DNA of 64,000 nt from Dermacentor variabilis (lineage: Eukaryota; Arthropoda; Arachnida; Ixodida; Ixodidae). Positions within the stretch are counted from its first letter, which is position 1; each line of letters opens with the position of its first letter. A model generated the notes under the pieces. That model was given only the letters and a program-made list of their open reading frames with translations. It was not told the DNA's origin and made no database searches. Below, piece after piece: positions 51,296 to 60,744 of the stretch. The position numbers and the translations under genes are program-made. Location: contig NC_134569.1 in assembly GCF_050947875.1 (NCBI RefSeq), positions 203,003,127 through 203,067,126 on the forward strand, given 5' to 3'.

Positions 51296-52070
51296 GGGAC
51301 GCTGCTGCTGTTGATGATGATGGTGATTATGGCGGTTTCTTGGCATCCCCTTCGAAACGCGGTGGGGACATAGTCACCTAGCCAGCTTGATTTAACCGGG
51401 TACAGAATATTCATTTTACTGCGACAGCAATTATATGGACACACCAGGTGAATTTCTGCCGTTCCCGTCGCCGGGAGGTTCCGTGTGAGTGAAAGCGTGT
51501 AAGGGTGAGTCGGCGAACGCAGTTCAATCTCGCGTACGCGAGCCAGGAACGCGGCCCGGATGCGTGCTCTCTCCTGTGGCGCGCCAGGCAGGGGGCTGAG
51601 GCGAGGGAGGAGGGGCGTCCATCTCCGGTGGCTGCCACGGTGCCTCGATATCCTCCTCGCCCGCCGCTCCGTACAGAGAGGAGACAACCGTGGCGTTTAC
51701 AATGGCGTTGGCCGCGCGAATCACGAATGCCGTAGGAGACACCTTTGGCGGACGCCGTGGGGACGCGTTGCCGGTACTCGTATGTCTTGAAATCAGTCTA
51801 CGACGTCGCTAATGTGCCAGCAGGCGTGGGCCTCATCTTCAAAGCAATCTGCGATATTTGAAGAGTGCGCGTTGTGCCGGTAGCTTCCTTTGCGCTGTGC
51901 TTTCGACGTTTCGTACGCGTTGAAGCGACACAAACACGGAGGTGATTTGGCTCGTGGCAGCTTGCGCGATTCTTAACTTCAGCATTTTCACAGACACTTT
52001 CCGCCGTCATCGAGCGATGTGTCTTCATGTTTGCCTGTGCGCGCGTTACACCGTGCTGGTTAATTTAGTT
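51296..52070. other. GC-rich unassigned segment
   Basis: 51440-51760 is strongly GC-rich with open frames in several phases on both strands, which is expected by composition. The minus-strand frame 51130-51687 fuses it to the basic-ORF repeat and has no domain. No gene called. Confidence 0.35.
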
Positions 52071-52125
52071 AATACAAGTTGACACGCTAGTTGCTTTGAA
52101 TCCATGATAGAATGCGTAAGCGCGA

Positions 52126-52206
52126 CGGAACAAGGACGTAGAAGGTAGCAGACACACAAAGGCAGCGCAGTCTCCGTATGTCTGTTTCTTTCTACGTCCT
52201 CGTTTT
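52126..52206. repeat. Short imperfect inverted repeat
   Basis: GAACAAGGACGTAGAAGGTAGCAGACAC (52126-52153) pairs with TGTCTGTTTCTTTCTACGTCCTCGTTTTT (52178-52206) with some mismatches. Possible foldback element. Confidence 0.5.
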
Positions 52207-52647
52207 TCTTTTGTTACGTAGGATGACGCATATTTTAGGGTGCGTTGAATATATGCAAATGTTCGTGAGGCCTCTGAAAAAGTGGTTTCGATACTGCAGG
52301 CCCATGGAAGCGAATGTATTAGGTAAAGACATCGGAATGCTCCTCGGAGTTGAATCTATAGATGTAGTGTGTGTAGCGAATAATGGGTGCGCCTTCGGGT
52401 AAATTGGAGATAATTTGATTTGATAAGGTTGAGCGGCATGTACGATTTGCTGCACCATGTTGCGACAACGTTAATGTCGTTTTGTAGTGTGATGCAGTCG
52501 TCGGGATTATCAATGGGATTGTAGCTGACGCAATCATTGGCAAAAGTCTTAGTTTAGTTTCAATATGACCGCATATCATTATTATAAATAAATGTAGTAG
52601 GGCTGACAAGCCAGCGCCCCGGAGAACTGTAGTGTCGTTAGCCTATC

Positions 52648-52890
52648 GTAATCATCATCAGCAGCCTATTTTATGTCCACTGCAGGACCAAGGCCTCTCC
52701 CTGCGATCTCCAATTAACCCTGTCTTGCGACAACCGATTCCAACCAGCACCTGCATATTTACTAATTTCGTGGCACCACCTAGTCTTCTACCGTCGGCTG
52801 CTGCGCTTCCCTTGGTACCCATTCTGTCACCCTAATGGTCCAACGGTTATCTAATCAGCGTGTTACATGACCTGCCCAGCGCCATTTTTT
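52648..52890 (-). mobile_element. RTE-type LINE 3' end
   Basis: On the plus strand it reads ATCATCATCAGCAG, CCTATTTTATGTCCACTGCAGGACCAAGGCCTCTCCCTGCGATCTCCAATTA, then GTCTTCTACCGTCGGCTGCTGCGCTTCCC and ATGACCTGCCCAGC. This is the reverse of the same RTE terminus seen at 26874-27186 and 62014. Confidence 0.7.
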
Positions 52891-52894
52891 TTTC

Positions 52895-54685
52895 ATTTCT
52901 TAACCCATCATGCGACGACGTATATATTTTACGAAACTCTAGACATTTTCTGCATAGTATGAGGAAATGAGGTGCTCAGAAAGAATTTATGAGAAGTTTC
53001 ACTTCCCTAGACCAGGCCGCATACTTTAAAAAAGTGGGACATCTTTCCCCCGTTGACCCTAAAGGGCTTTTGGGAAAAGTAGGACTCCTTTGTCCATTGA
53101 CCTTGTATTGTTTCCGGACTTGTACACGTCACATAAAAAAATGTAACCACTTACAATTTCGATTAATTCATTCGAAAATGTGGCTGTTTACAGTTACCAA
53201 TTACTGCCAGGGAAAATAATTCTGGAATTACTCAAAAGTAATCGAATACTTTTACGTTACTTTCGTTCAAACTTCTATAAGCAATGATACCGTAGCGTAA
53301 TCAGATACTGTAATCACATCGAGCTGGCCTGGCAAATCCAGCGGGTCCTCTGCAGCCCTTCCTACATTGCTTATTTTTAATAAGAATGGCTTTTAAAAAT
53401 TTCATTCGTTATGTTTCCTTTTTTTGTCGTGAATAAATCCGCAGCGACAGCGAAAACTTGCTCGATGTGCGCACTGGGGGGCGGGGCGGTGCGGTGCTGT
53501 AACTTAGGGGCACCTTGCGCACAGGATTGTGTGCAACCGCTCCGCATCCGGCTCCTCTGAAGCGCAGCATGTCGCTCTGTTGTTTCTGCCGGGAATTCAA
53601 GACACCCACGAATGGGTCATTGAAAAGCTGTACAAATTGTCTGTATACACGTGGTTGTCTGGCATTAACATCCTATGTGGCCTTCGCTATCGAAGCAGCA
53701 TAGCAGCACCGGTTGAATTCGTCGACCAGCGTTTGGTGAAGGGTCAACATTAGGGAAACAAATATTGAGTTCACTGCGGGTTTGCCTCCCTAAACACAAA
53801 TGTGTCCGCGAGGTTGCTGTGTGGCTTGCGATCTCGGGCGTTCCACTGCAGTGCCCATAAAATGCAGGTTCCTAAAGTTGCGTCACTTTTTAACAGCTTG
53901 TCTCGTTAGCAAAGTCGCTAATTACATGTAATTGGCTGCTGAAAACTCGAACTGAGTTACCGTCAGCATCACCAAGTAGACAATGTATTTCTTAATTACA
54001 AATATGCAAAAAAAATTATGGAGTACAAGTAAGTCATTACAGGTACTTCATTATGTACAAGTCTGATTATTTCAATGAAATATAGGTAACCCGTTGGCTT
54101 ATGCAACAAATGAAAGCACGATGGGCAAAGTAGCACAGCGGAGGCCATGCAGAAAACGTTTGGGCGCACTTCTCACCAATGCGTCTGAAACCAACGGGGT
54201 GATCACCATTTAGCACGTACCAGTTCTTATTGGTGCATTCATAAGGACGAGTTTTGCGGAGCAGCTAACACCTGAAGATACAAAAATGGGCGCTTATTGC
54301 GAGATAAAGGTGTCGATATCATAGCTGGGAAGAGGAGTAACTTATCGCGAATCATGGCAACTTTCTTTATGCGAGCAAATATGGCCCAAATTCAGGAAGC
54401 GCTCCAACATTGAAAACAATTTTCCCAGCTCTTACACGCTTGTCGCCCCTAACACCCATTGTAGATACCATTGTAACATCAAGTGTTGCAACCTTTATAT
54501 AGGAAGCAGCACCAACCAATCAAATTAAATAAATTAGTCCCTTTGCTCGTTAGAAGCTTTTTCGCGTACATTACAAAGTGCGACGTATATGTTCAATTGC
54601 CCTACGAAGGATTAATAGACGTGAATTGCAAGCACACTAAGAAAAGTTTTCAGCCACGGGAATGAATTGTCTGAAATTGCTGAGT
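52895..54685. other. Unassigned DNA
   Basis: AT-rich. 53460-53760 is more GC-balanced with open frames 53515-53703 and 53529-53753 lacking any domain. No SINE recognised. Confidence 0.35.
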
Positions 54686-54689
54686 TGAA

Positions 54690-54995
54690 CCCTGGAACAT
54701 GGACTACTGAACGGATTAAACTACGTGGAATACCGAGTGATGAGAGTGTTAATATGCGTATATGTCACACACGGTCAAATGCGTTTGGGTAGTCTAAAAA
54801 CACACCATTAATCTGAACATGCGCCTGTATGCACATTCGTACGTCATGTGTGAAGTTCACTCATTAATTCTCGCACAGAAAGTGCTTGCGGAAGCCATAT
54901 TGGTGGGGACAGAGGCCTTATCGTGTAGCTTCAAATAATGTGCTCGAGTAGCTTGGAAGGGATGCTGCTGAGGAAAATGGGATGATAGCTAAGTA
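54690..54995 (-). pseudogene. CR1/L2-like LINE reverse transcriptase scrap
   Basis: On the minus strand: SYHPIFLSSIPSKLLEHIIL (RPISLTSIPxKLLEHII), YGFRKHFLCEN (GFRxxxSC motif), VNFTHDV, then GVFLDYPNAFDRV (motif A, Asp present) and LSSLGIPRSLIRS. Frames are broken repeatedly. Only fingers and motif A remain. Confidence 0.6.
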
Positions 54996-54999
54996 CAAG

Positions 55000-55245
55000 C
55001 GACCGAGAGAGATGCAAGCGTTAATTTTATGGTCAAGTTTATAGCGCACGAAAGGACAATTACACAATAATACGTGGTACACACAGGCGCTACCATGCCT
55101 TTCTTTGTCCTCGTCTTTTTGTGCACTAGAAAATTCACCATATCATGCCAACACGTCCAAATCGCTAGGTTACTGCAATTTAATGTCACGCTGGAGATGT
55201 TAGCCTGACTGTTCGTCTGACATGCTACGCCAATTGCTGCGTTAT
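55000..55245. other. Unassigned DNA before LINE-C
   Basis: No feature recognised. It may contain the 5' target or the start of LINE-C. The 200-codon minus-strand frame 54989-55591 is antisense to LINE-C and has no domain. Confidence 0.35.
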
Positions 55246-55290
55246 GATTATGATACATTATGGAGATAAATACTTCACATCGCATACAGT

Positions 55291-55316
55291 CACGTCCATG
55301 TGTATACACATGGACG
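55291..55316. repeat. Perfect 26-bp palindrome
   Basis: ACGTCCATGTGTA followed directly by its reverse complement. Related partial repeats (ACACATGGACGTG, ACACATGGATGTGTATACAC) continue to 55354. Confidence 0.85.
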
Positions 55317-55353
55317 TACACATGGACGTGACTACACATGGATGTGTATACAC

Positions 55354-55405
55354 AGGCTGCAGCGGCACCGGCACCATGTTTAATCGCTGCTTGTTCTTCA
55401 TGCAG
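55354..55405 (+). repeat. LINE-C 5' repeat, copy A
   Basis: 52 bp identical to 55699-55750, including ACCATGTTTAATCGC and TTCTTCATGCAG. The spacing is 345 bp, so both ATGs are in the same frame. Confidence 0.9.
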
Positions 55406-55655
55406 TTCTTCGGCTTCGTTGCTGTATCCCGCCTTTGCGGCATCACATTGCTTGGAACTGCTTCGTCTCACTTGGCTCCCTTCGCGGTCGAGCACGTGGA
55501 TGTCATCGAGTGCTTGCCCAGGAATTGCTCTATCGCTACCATATGCGATTACCTCGGCGTGTCCCACTTCAAGATACAGCATGCCAGTCACCCCGGTGTC
55601 CTGTCCTTTGATGAGCCAATCATCGACAACTCTCGGTCTGTGACGTCAACAGCCG

Positions 55656-55662
55656 ACGGTAT
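55656..55662 (+). promoter_or_regulatory. TATA-like box in LINE-C 5' repeat unit
   Basis: TATAAAT in GACGGTATAAATGTCC lies 43 bp upstream of repeat copy B and 65 bp upstream of the ORF start codon. Whether it is used is not known. Confidence 0.35.
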
Positions 55663-55698
55663 AAATGTCCAGCGCGCGGATCGACTCATTAGTGGGCT

Positions 55699-55750
55699 AG
55701 GCTGCAGCGGCACCGGCACCATGTTTAATCGCTGCTTGTTCTTCATGCAG
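55699..55750 (+). repeat. LINE-C 5' repeat, copy B, containing the ORF start
   Basis: Identical to copy A. It is followed by GTATGT, so CAG|GTATGT matches the 5' splice-site consensus, whereas copy A is followed by TTCTTC. Confidence 0.9.
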
Positions 55751-57028
55751 GTATGTTACTATTCTGATGCCGAGTGTATCCTATCTGTTGATCGCTTTCT
55801 GCTGCTACTCCCTTGGCCACAACGTCTTGTATCCTGCTGCTCGTGTGCATTGTATTGCGCAAGTTGTCTGCTCTTGAGCGGAGATGTGGAAATCAATCCT
55901 GGCCCGGGCCATCGGTCTAAGTCTAGGCGTGGATCCGGTTCCGCACTCGATGAGAATGATGATGCTCGCCCTTCCTATGATAGCCATGACAAAAACGACC
56001 CTTCGGTATCCGAAATGTTCTCTAAATTATTGGAGGGGCAGACTCAGTTGGCACGAGATGTTGCGGAAATTAAGTCATTTCAACAGTCAGTCGCGCGTCG
56101 CTTTGATGTTTTAGAGTCACGTGTTCATGCACTAGAATCCACTCCTATGTTTAAAGACTCTAGTTTACTGTGTGATTTACGTACTGAAATAAGTGCCTTG
56201 ACTACTAAGGTAACGGGCTTGGTCTTAAAAAATGACAGTCTTGAAAATCATTCTCGTAGAAACAATATAATAATACACGGTATTTCTGAAGCAATGAATG
56301 AAAACGCTACCACCCTGCTGACTGCAGTTTCATCTTTGTTTACTGAGCACCTGAAGACTAGCTGCCCTCATATTGAGCGCTGCCACAGGCTCGGTAGAGC
56401 ACGCACTGGTTATATTCGTCCCGTCATTCTAAAACTTCCTAACTTCAGCGACAGAACCGAGGTTCTTAGGAACGTCTCAAAACTCAAGGGCTCAAATTTC
56501 GTCATTAAAGAAGATTTCTCTTCTGGGGTTCGGTTAGTTCGGAAAAAAGTCTGGGACGCATCAGCCTCTTTTCGGGACAGCGGTTCTGTTGTGAAGTTGA
56601 GATATGATCATGCTTTCATTAACAAGGTTCGTTATAACTGGGATGACAGTTCAAACTCATTAGTAATGGCACCCGCTCAACGTGTTTCTTCAGAGTCTGG
56701 CCGTTCGACTTCCGTTCCATCCACTTCCTTAATTCATCCTGGCCGTTTTGAGAACCTTGTTGTCTTAAATATAAACGCTCGTAGTATTGTCAAAAAATTT
56801 CCTGACTTATTGTCCCTTATATCTATTCATTCCCCCCATGTTATCGACATCGCAGAGACTTGGCTGCACAATGGTATTTACGAATCTGAGTTCACTCCAC
56901 CCGGTTTTGTTTCCGGTCGCTTAGACAGGATTTGCGGTACTGGTGGTGGCGTGGCACTGCTTATCCGGTCGGATCTACGATTCTCAGTCTTGCCTTCTCC
57001 TCCAGAAACAGAAATCCGTGTGGTGTAA
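55721..57028 (+). CDS. LINE-C polyprotein: leader-2A, ORF1-like region, start of endonuclease
   Basis: 435 codons open from ATG 55721 (context CACCATGT). Residues 1-62: Cys/Leu-rich leader with FLLLLPWP and LYCASCLLLS, ending GDVEINPGP. Residues about 98-176: heptad-like helices (MFSKLLEGQTQLARDVAEIKSF, LRTEISALTTKVTGL). Residues about 177-305: RNA-binding region resembling LINE ORF1 RRM (SRRNNIIIHGIS, HIERCHRLGRARTGYIRPVILKL, SNFVIKEDFS). From about 341: endonuclease start NLVVLNINARSI...VIDIAETWLHNGIYESEF...GGGVALLI. No stop separates ORF1 from ORF2. The frame breaks at 57028. Upstream Met at 55376 is in frame too, giving an alternative longer start, but 55721 is closest to the 2A. Confidence 0.8.
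   Translation: MFNRCLFFMQVCYYSDAECILSVDRFLLLLPWPQRLVSCCSCALYCASCLLLSGDVEINPGPGHRSKSRRGSGSALDENDDARPSYDSHDKNDPSVSEMFSKLLEGQTQLARDVAEIKSFQQSVARRFDVLESRVHALESTPMFKDSSLLCDLRTEISALTTKVTGLVLKNDSLENHSRRNNIIIHGISEAMNENATTLLTAVSSLFTEHLKTSCPHIERCHRLGRARTGYIRPVILKLPNFSDRTEVLRNVSKLKGSNFVIKEDFSSGVRLVRKKVWDASASFRDSGSVVKLRYDHAFINKVRYNWDDSSNSLVMAPAQRVSSESGRSTSVPSTSLIHPGRFENLVVLNINARSIVKKFPDLLSLISIHSPHVIDIAETWLHNGIYESEFTPPGFVSGRLDRICGTGGGVALLIRSDLRFSVLPSPPETEIRVV
55880..55906 (+). promoter_or_regulatory. 2A-type ribosome-skipping motif GDVEINPGP
   Basis: The codons read Gly-Asp-Val-Glu-Ile-Asn-Pro-Gly-Pro, an exact match to the D-(V/I)-E-x-N-P-G-P 2A consensus, preceded by a Leu-rich stretch as 2A motifs usually are. 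Skipping would fall between Gly (55901-55903) and Pro (55904-55906). 2A-like sequences are known at the N-termini of some trypanosome, sea urchin and other APE-type LINEs. Activity here is inferred. Confidence 0.8.
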
Positions 57029-57450
57029 AATTTACCTTCATAATCGGTGTATTGTGATTAGTGTTATATATCGTCCCCCCGGCTCTACTCTTGATGTTCT
57101 TCATGCTGTTGCAAATTTCATGAGCGAGTAACATTGCTTCGCCGAGTTTTATCTGTATGGGTGACTTCAACGCCCCTGGCATCCACTGGCCTTCATTGTC
57201 TGTAGTCGGTCGCGACACAGCTATTTGTAAAGAACTAATAAACATTTCCTTGTCCTTTGGCCTCACCCAGGTTGTTCCTAGTGCAACCAGATTAAATTCC
57301 GTCCTTGACTTAGTTTTTTTAAGCGCTAACCTAGCCGAACGTGACTTTTCATGCGAGGTAATTGATGGTATTTCAGACCATAAAGGCGTTTTAGTGTCAC
57401 TCTCCTGTCCAATTTCTAAAGCCCCCTACACGTTTACTAGTTTGCCTAAT
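57020..57450 (+). pseudogene. LINE-C endonuclease C-terminal part
   Basis: VWCKIYLHNRCIVISVIYRPPGSTLDVLHAV (VxVIYRPP motif), then after a frame change MGDFNAPGIHWPSL (GDFNxP..W) and VLDLVFLSANL...EVIDGISDHKGVLVSL (DLVFxS and SDH). All catalytic motifs are present but lie in three frames with a stop at about 57130. Confidence 0.8.
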
Positions 57451-58116
57451 TTCACTCGTGCGGACGACAATTCTATTACTGATGCCTTATCTCATCATTT
57501 CGATACGTTTGGTGCACTTGCAAACAACCAGGACGTCAACTGCCTTGCTAATTACTTTGAGCGTCTTGTCAAATCAAGTATCGAACGTTTTGTGCCCATC
57601 AAAACTAAGAAAAGAAATTCTAACATTCTATGGATGACTCGTGATATCTTGCATTTGTCCCGTCGCCTTCGAAGGTTAAGGCGTTCCAGAAGAGGCGCTG
57701 ATCCCATAGCGTTGGATAGATATGTTAAGGCAAAGAATGAACTCAATCTTAAGTTGCAAAATGCCAAGGATTTCTTTTTTCGCGTTCGCCTGCACAATTT
57801 GTTAAGAACTAACCCACGAAAATTTTGGTGTTCTATTTTACCTCGCGATGCTTCATCCACTTCTTTCAGAATAGATAATGACGTCATCAACGACCCGGCG
57901 GTGATATCCGAGGCTTTCAACAAGTATTTCCAATCCGTGTTTGTTTCCGATAACAACCTTATCCCGACACTTACCAATATAGTTTCTTCTGAAGCAATCA
58001 GTGACGTTGAGATAAACTGCGAAGGCATTCTCAACCTTATATTAAACCTGGATGTTAAGAAATGCACCGGTCCGGACGGGATACACAACGCGTTCCTTGT
58101 TCGTTATTCGTTGTAG
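57157..58116 (+). CDS. LINE-C ORF2 segment: endonuclease end and RT linker
   Basis: A 319-codon open stretch from GDFNAPGIHW through the SDH motif, the linker (FVPIKTKKRNSNILWMTRDILHLSRRLRRLRRSRR, RTNPRKFWCSILPR) and the first RT motif (LDVKKCTGPDGIHNAFL, K..GPDGI). It ends at a stop in RYSL*, which is probably a mutation since RT continues at once. The PW(I/M)T..I......RR..LRR linker is typical of CR1/L2-like LINEs. Confidence 0.8.
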   Translation: MGDFNAPGIHWPSLSVVGRDTAICKELINISLSFGLTQVVPSATRLNSVLDLVFLSANLAERDFSCEVIDGISDHKGVLVSLSCPISKAPYTFTSLPNFTRADDNSITDALSHHFDTFGALANNQDVNCLANYFERLVKSSIERFVPIKTKKRNSNILWMTRDILHLSRRLRRLRRSRRGADPIALDRYVKAKNELNLKLQNAKDFFFRVRLHNLLRTNPRKFWCSILPRDASSTSFRIDNDVINDPAVISEAFNKYFQSVFVSDNNLIPTLTNIVSSEAISDVEINCEGILNLILNLDVKKCTGPDGIHNAFLVRYSL

Positions 58117-58119
58117 CCA

Positions 58120-59019
58120 TCAAAATATCTGTCAATCATATTCAGAAAGTCCTTATCATCCTCTACTGTACCTTCTTCATGGAAGTTAGCCAAAGTGCTC
58201 CCTCTTTATAAATCTGGAGATAAGCAGTGTTTGTCGAACTAGAGACCAATTTCACTGACGTCACAGTCATGCAAAATGTTTTAACACATCATTCATAAGC
58301 ACATCATGCTCTTTCTGGAATCAAATAATTTACTGTCTAATATGCAACATGGGTTTAGGCGCGGTTTTAGCACGATAACGCAGCTAGTTGAGTTCACGCA
58401 TGACATTTCATTTAACCTTGATGTAGGCAACCAGGTTGATGCCATTTTCATAGATTTCTCGAAGGCATTTGACACCGTTTTACATTCTAAGCTTATTGCT
58501 AAACTTAATGCTTTACTGAATAATCCTCATTTAGTTAACTGGATTTTAAGCTTTCTCTCATTTCGCTCCCAGTTCGTCTCTTACAGTTCGACTGACACCG
58601 CTACTGTTGATGTGACATCAGGTGTGCCCCAAGGCTCCGTCCTTGGGCCGCTTCTTTTTTTATTATGCATAAACGATTTGCCACTTCACTGCTCTTCTAA
58701 CATCCGTCTCTATGCTGATGAATGCGTTCTATATGAAGTGATTAAACCTTCTAATGATCATTATCGCCTTCAAGAGTCGTTTTCTAGATCTTGCGATTGG
58801 TGTAACACTTGGCAAATGAACATTAATTTCAATAAAACCGTTCAGATGTCTTTCTGCAACAAATGTTCCCCCTCCCTTTTCAGTTACTCGTTCAATGGCC
58901 GTGCTGTAGATAAGGTTTCTGACTATAAGTATCTTGGTGTCATTTTTACGCATAACATGTCATGGTCCAAACACATTGATTACATATGCAGTAAAGCGCT
59001 AAAAAATTATGTTACTTGA
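58120..59019 (+). pseudogene. LINE-C reverse transcriptase
   Basis: Reads SSWKLAKVLPLYKSGDK...RPISLTSQSCKMF across a stop, then a 237-codon open frame: NMQHGFRRGFSTITQLVEFTHDI, motif A AIFIDFSKAFDTVLH (Asp present), motif B VTSGVPQGSVLGPLLFLLCINDLP, motif C RLYADECVLY (second Asp of YADD replaced by Glu), DWCNTWQMNINFNKTVQM and YKYLGVIFTHNMSWSKHI. It closes with a stop at 59019. Confidence 0.85.
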
Positions 59020-59511
59020 GGCGAACGCTAACCCGATCTCCTAAAGACACAAAGTTACTAATGTATAAATCTGTAATCCGCCCTGTTCTTGATTATGCAT
59101 CTGTAGTTTGGAGCCTGCATAAGCAGTTAGAGATTAATAAACTAGAAGCTATACAGAAAAAAAGCTGTGCGATGTATATGTCATCGTTACGATCGCGACT
59201 TTTCGCCCTCTTCAACGCTTTCTTCCTTGAACCTAAACACGCTCTCTTCTCGTCGCCGTGTCGAATCATTAAAATTCTTGCATTGCATTGTCAATTCGTC
59301 AGTTAGGCTCTCAAATGACAATTACATTCACTTCGCGCCGGGATCATCAACGAGAAGACATCATGACCTAAACTTGATACCGTACTACTCACGTACTAAC
59401 ATGTTCAAATTCAGCTTTTTTCCCCGCTCAATTGAAGACTGGAATTCATTACCTGGGTCCATTCGCTCATGCTCATCCCAAATTTTTGTAACCGCCATCC
59501 CAAATGCATAA
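59016..59511 (+). pseudogene. LINE-C RT thumb and C-terminus
   Basis: LRRTLTRSPKDTKLLMYKSVIRPVLDYASVVWSLHKQLEINKLEAIQKKSCAMY, then in another frame LIPYYSRTNMFKFSFFPRSIEDWNSLPGSIR. The P..LxYASxVWxP and FFPRxIxxWNxLP motifs close ORF2 of CR1-like LINEs. No RNase H follows, unlike LINE-A and LINE-B. Confidence 0.8.
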
Positions 59512-59835
59512 TCGTGAGTTGAGTTGAGTTGTTGTAGGCTACTGGTGGGATTAGCCTTGCATAATCGTGCTCGCCCATGTCTGACAGCATTTGTATAACT
59601 TCTTGTGTATTTTTCTTTCATTTTCTTTCATCAGTGCTCTTTTTGTAAAAGTGTTCACTTGTGTTTATTTGTGTATTTTCCTTTCATCAGTGTTCTGTAA
59701 AAATGTTCACTTGTGCCTACCGCTGTATACTCCTATGAATTTTCTGTACCTTTTCTTAACCCACTCCTGCTATAGCGCAAATTGCGCTGCAGTATGTATA
59801 AATAAATAAATAATAAATAAATAAATAAATATATA
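59512..59835 (+). other. LINE-C 3' UTR and (AAAT)n tail
   Basis: AT-rich UTR with a repeated GTGTTCACTTGTG/ATGTTCACTTGTG. It ends GCAGTATGTATAAATAAATAAAT with AAAT repeats to 59835, matching the terminus of the 47.8-kb element. Confidence 0.75.
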
Positions 59836-59869
59836 TACACTGTAAGGACACAAAGTTTCTTTAAGGCTC

Positions 59870-60490
59870 GTGGCCCGCAAGAACGTCAGGAGCACTTCCG
59901 GGGTGCGGAACGCGCAAGTGGTGCCCGGTTATCCAATTTAAATATTGGGATAACTTGAGCATTTTTCTGGCCCTTTGGGACGTTCACATTTTCAAGGGTA
60001 AGGTGAATATCAGCTGTGAAAAGAGATTTATTGAGCATGGGCTGCAGATCTGAAAAATTTCGAGGACGCTTAAGCTTCGCCTTTAAGAGTGGAAAGCGAC
60101 AGCTTTCAAAGATCCCTGACGGCTTCTCACGCTTCCCAACAACTGGAGCGTATATAACGGTAATGTTTACCGCGAAACGCTGGCCGCAAAGGCTGTGCAC
60201 GCAGGCCGGCTTTGTGGTAGAAACGCGGCCTCTTGCGTCGGCCGCAATGTGGCGGAGGCGCGAGCGCCAGCTGGAGGTACTGCAAGGAACTGGGTGCGTC
60301 GCTCTGTGGTCCCCGAGACACCCGCGCTGGCGCACGCAAATGGCGGCCGCTGCGGCCGCTCTGTGAATTGTTGAAACGCTGGAAAAGGGTGTTTCTTTTA
60401 GCTTTCGCGTAACAGAATTATGTTTTCTCGTATAGTCAAATTACAATCCGATAGGTATAATGTCTGTAGGTTGTGTGTAAGCCGTAGTTT
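59870..60490. repeat. GC-rich dispersed repeat
   Basis: GCTTCGCCTTTAAGAGTGGAAAGCGACAGC (about 60073-60102) matches GCTTCGCCTTCAAGAGTGGAACGCGACAGC at 18513-18542 in the SINE-like composite. The rest is GC-rich with open frames in many phases and no domain. Family unknown. Confidence 0.45.
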
Positions 60491-60499
60491 ACTATTTTT

Positions 60500-60740
60500 T
60501 CATGTATTTTAGCTTGAGAAATTAAATTAATTCATCAATTCCTTGCGTAAAGGCGAGGGCCTGGGTATGTGTGGTTCCAAAATTGTTTTGCCGAAGCGAC
60601 GTTAGACGCCGACGCCGGATTTTGTGCGACACGGACTCCTTAACGCTGTTAAGTTAAAATATCCGCCACGAAGAGCACTGGTTCACTTGGAGCACTGCTT
60701 CGCGCACGTCATTGTCGATCCTGCTTTATTCAACTTGCCC
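60500..60740. other. Unassigned DNA
   Basis: No feature recognised. Confidence 0.3.
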
Positions 60741-60744
60741 TCGC

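Larger units (their letters stand above)
55354..59835 (+). mobile_element. LINE-C: CR1/L2-like non-LTR retrotransposon with an N-terminal 2A motif
   Basis: Order: 5' region with a 52-bp repeat 345 bp apart, start codon at 55721, 62-residue leader ending in GDVEINPGP, coiled-coil and RNA-binding ORF1-like region, APE endonuclease, RT, thumb and C-terminal SFFPRSIEDWNSLP motif, 3' UTR and (AAAT)n tail (59796-59835). The first 1.3 kb of coding sequence is open; downstream has frameshifts (about 57015, 57150, 58280), stops (58116, 59019) and a mutated YADE box. The 5' boundary is uncertain. Confidence 0.85.

Noticed and set aside
51130..51687. 185-codon minus-strand open frame
   Set aside because: Joins a GC-rich segment to the basic-ORF repeat; the recognisable part is only the repeat.
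54989..55591. 200-codon minus-strand open frame
   Set aside because: Antisense to the LINE-C 5' region and spanning a palindrome; Cys/His-rich composition comes from the repeated sequence and no motif is present.
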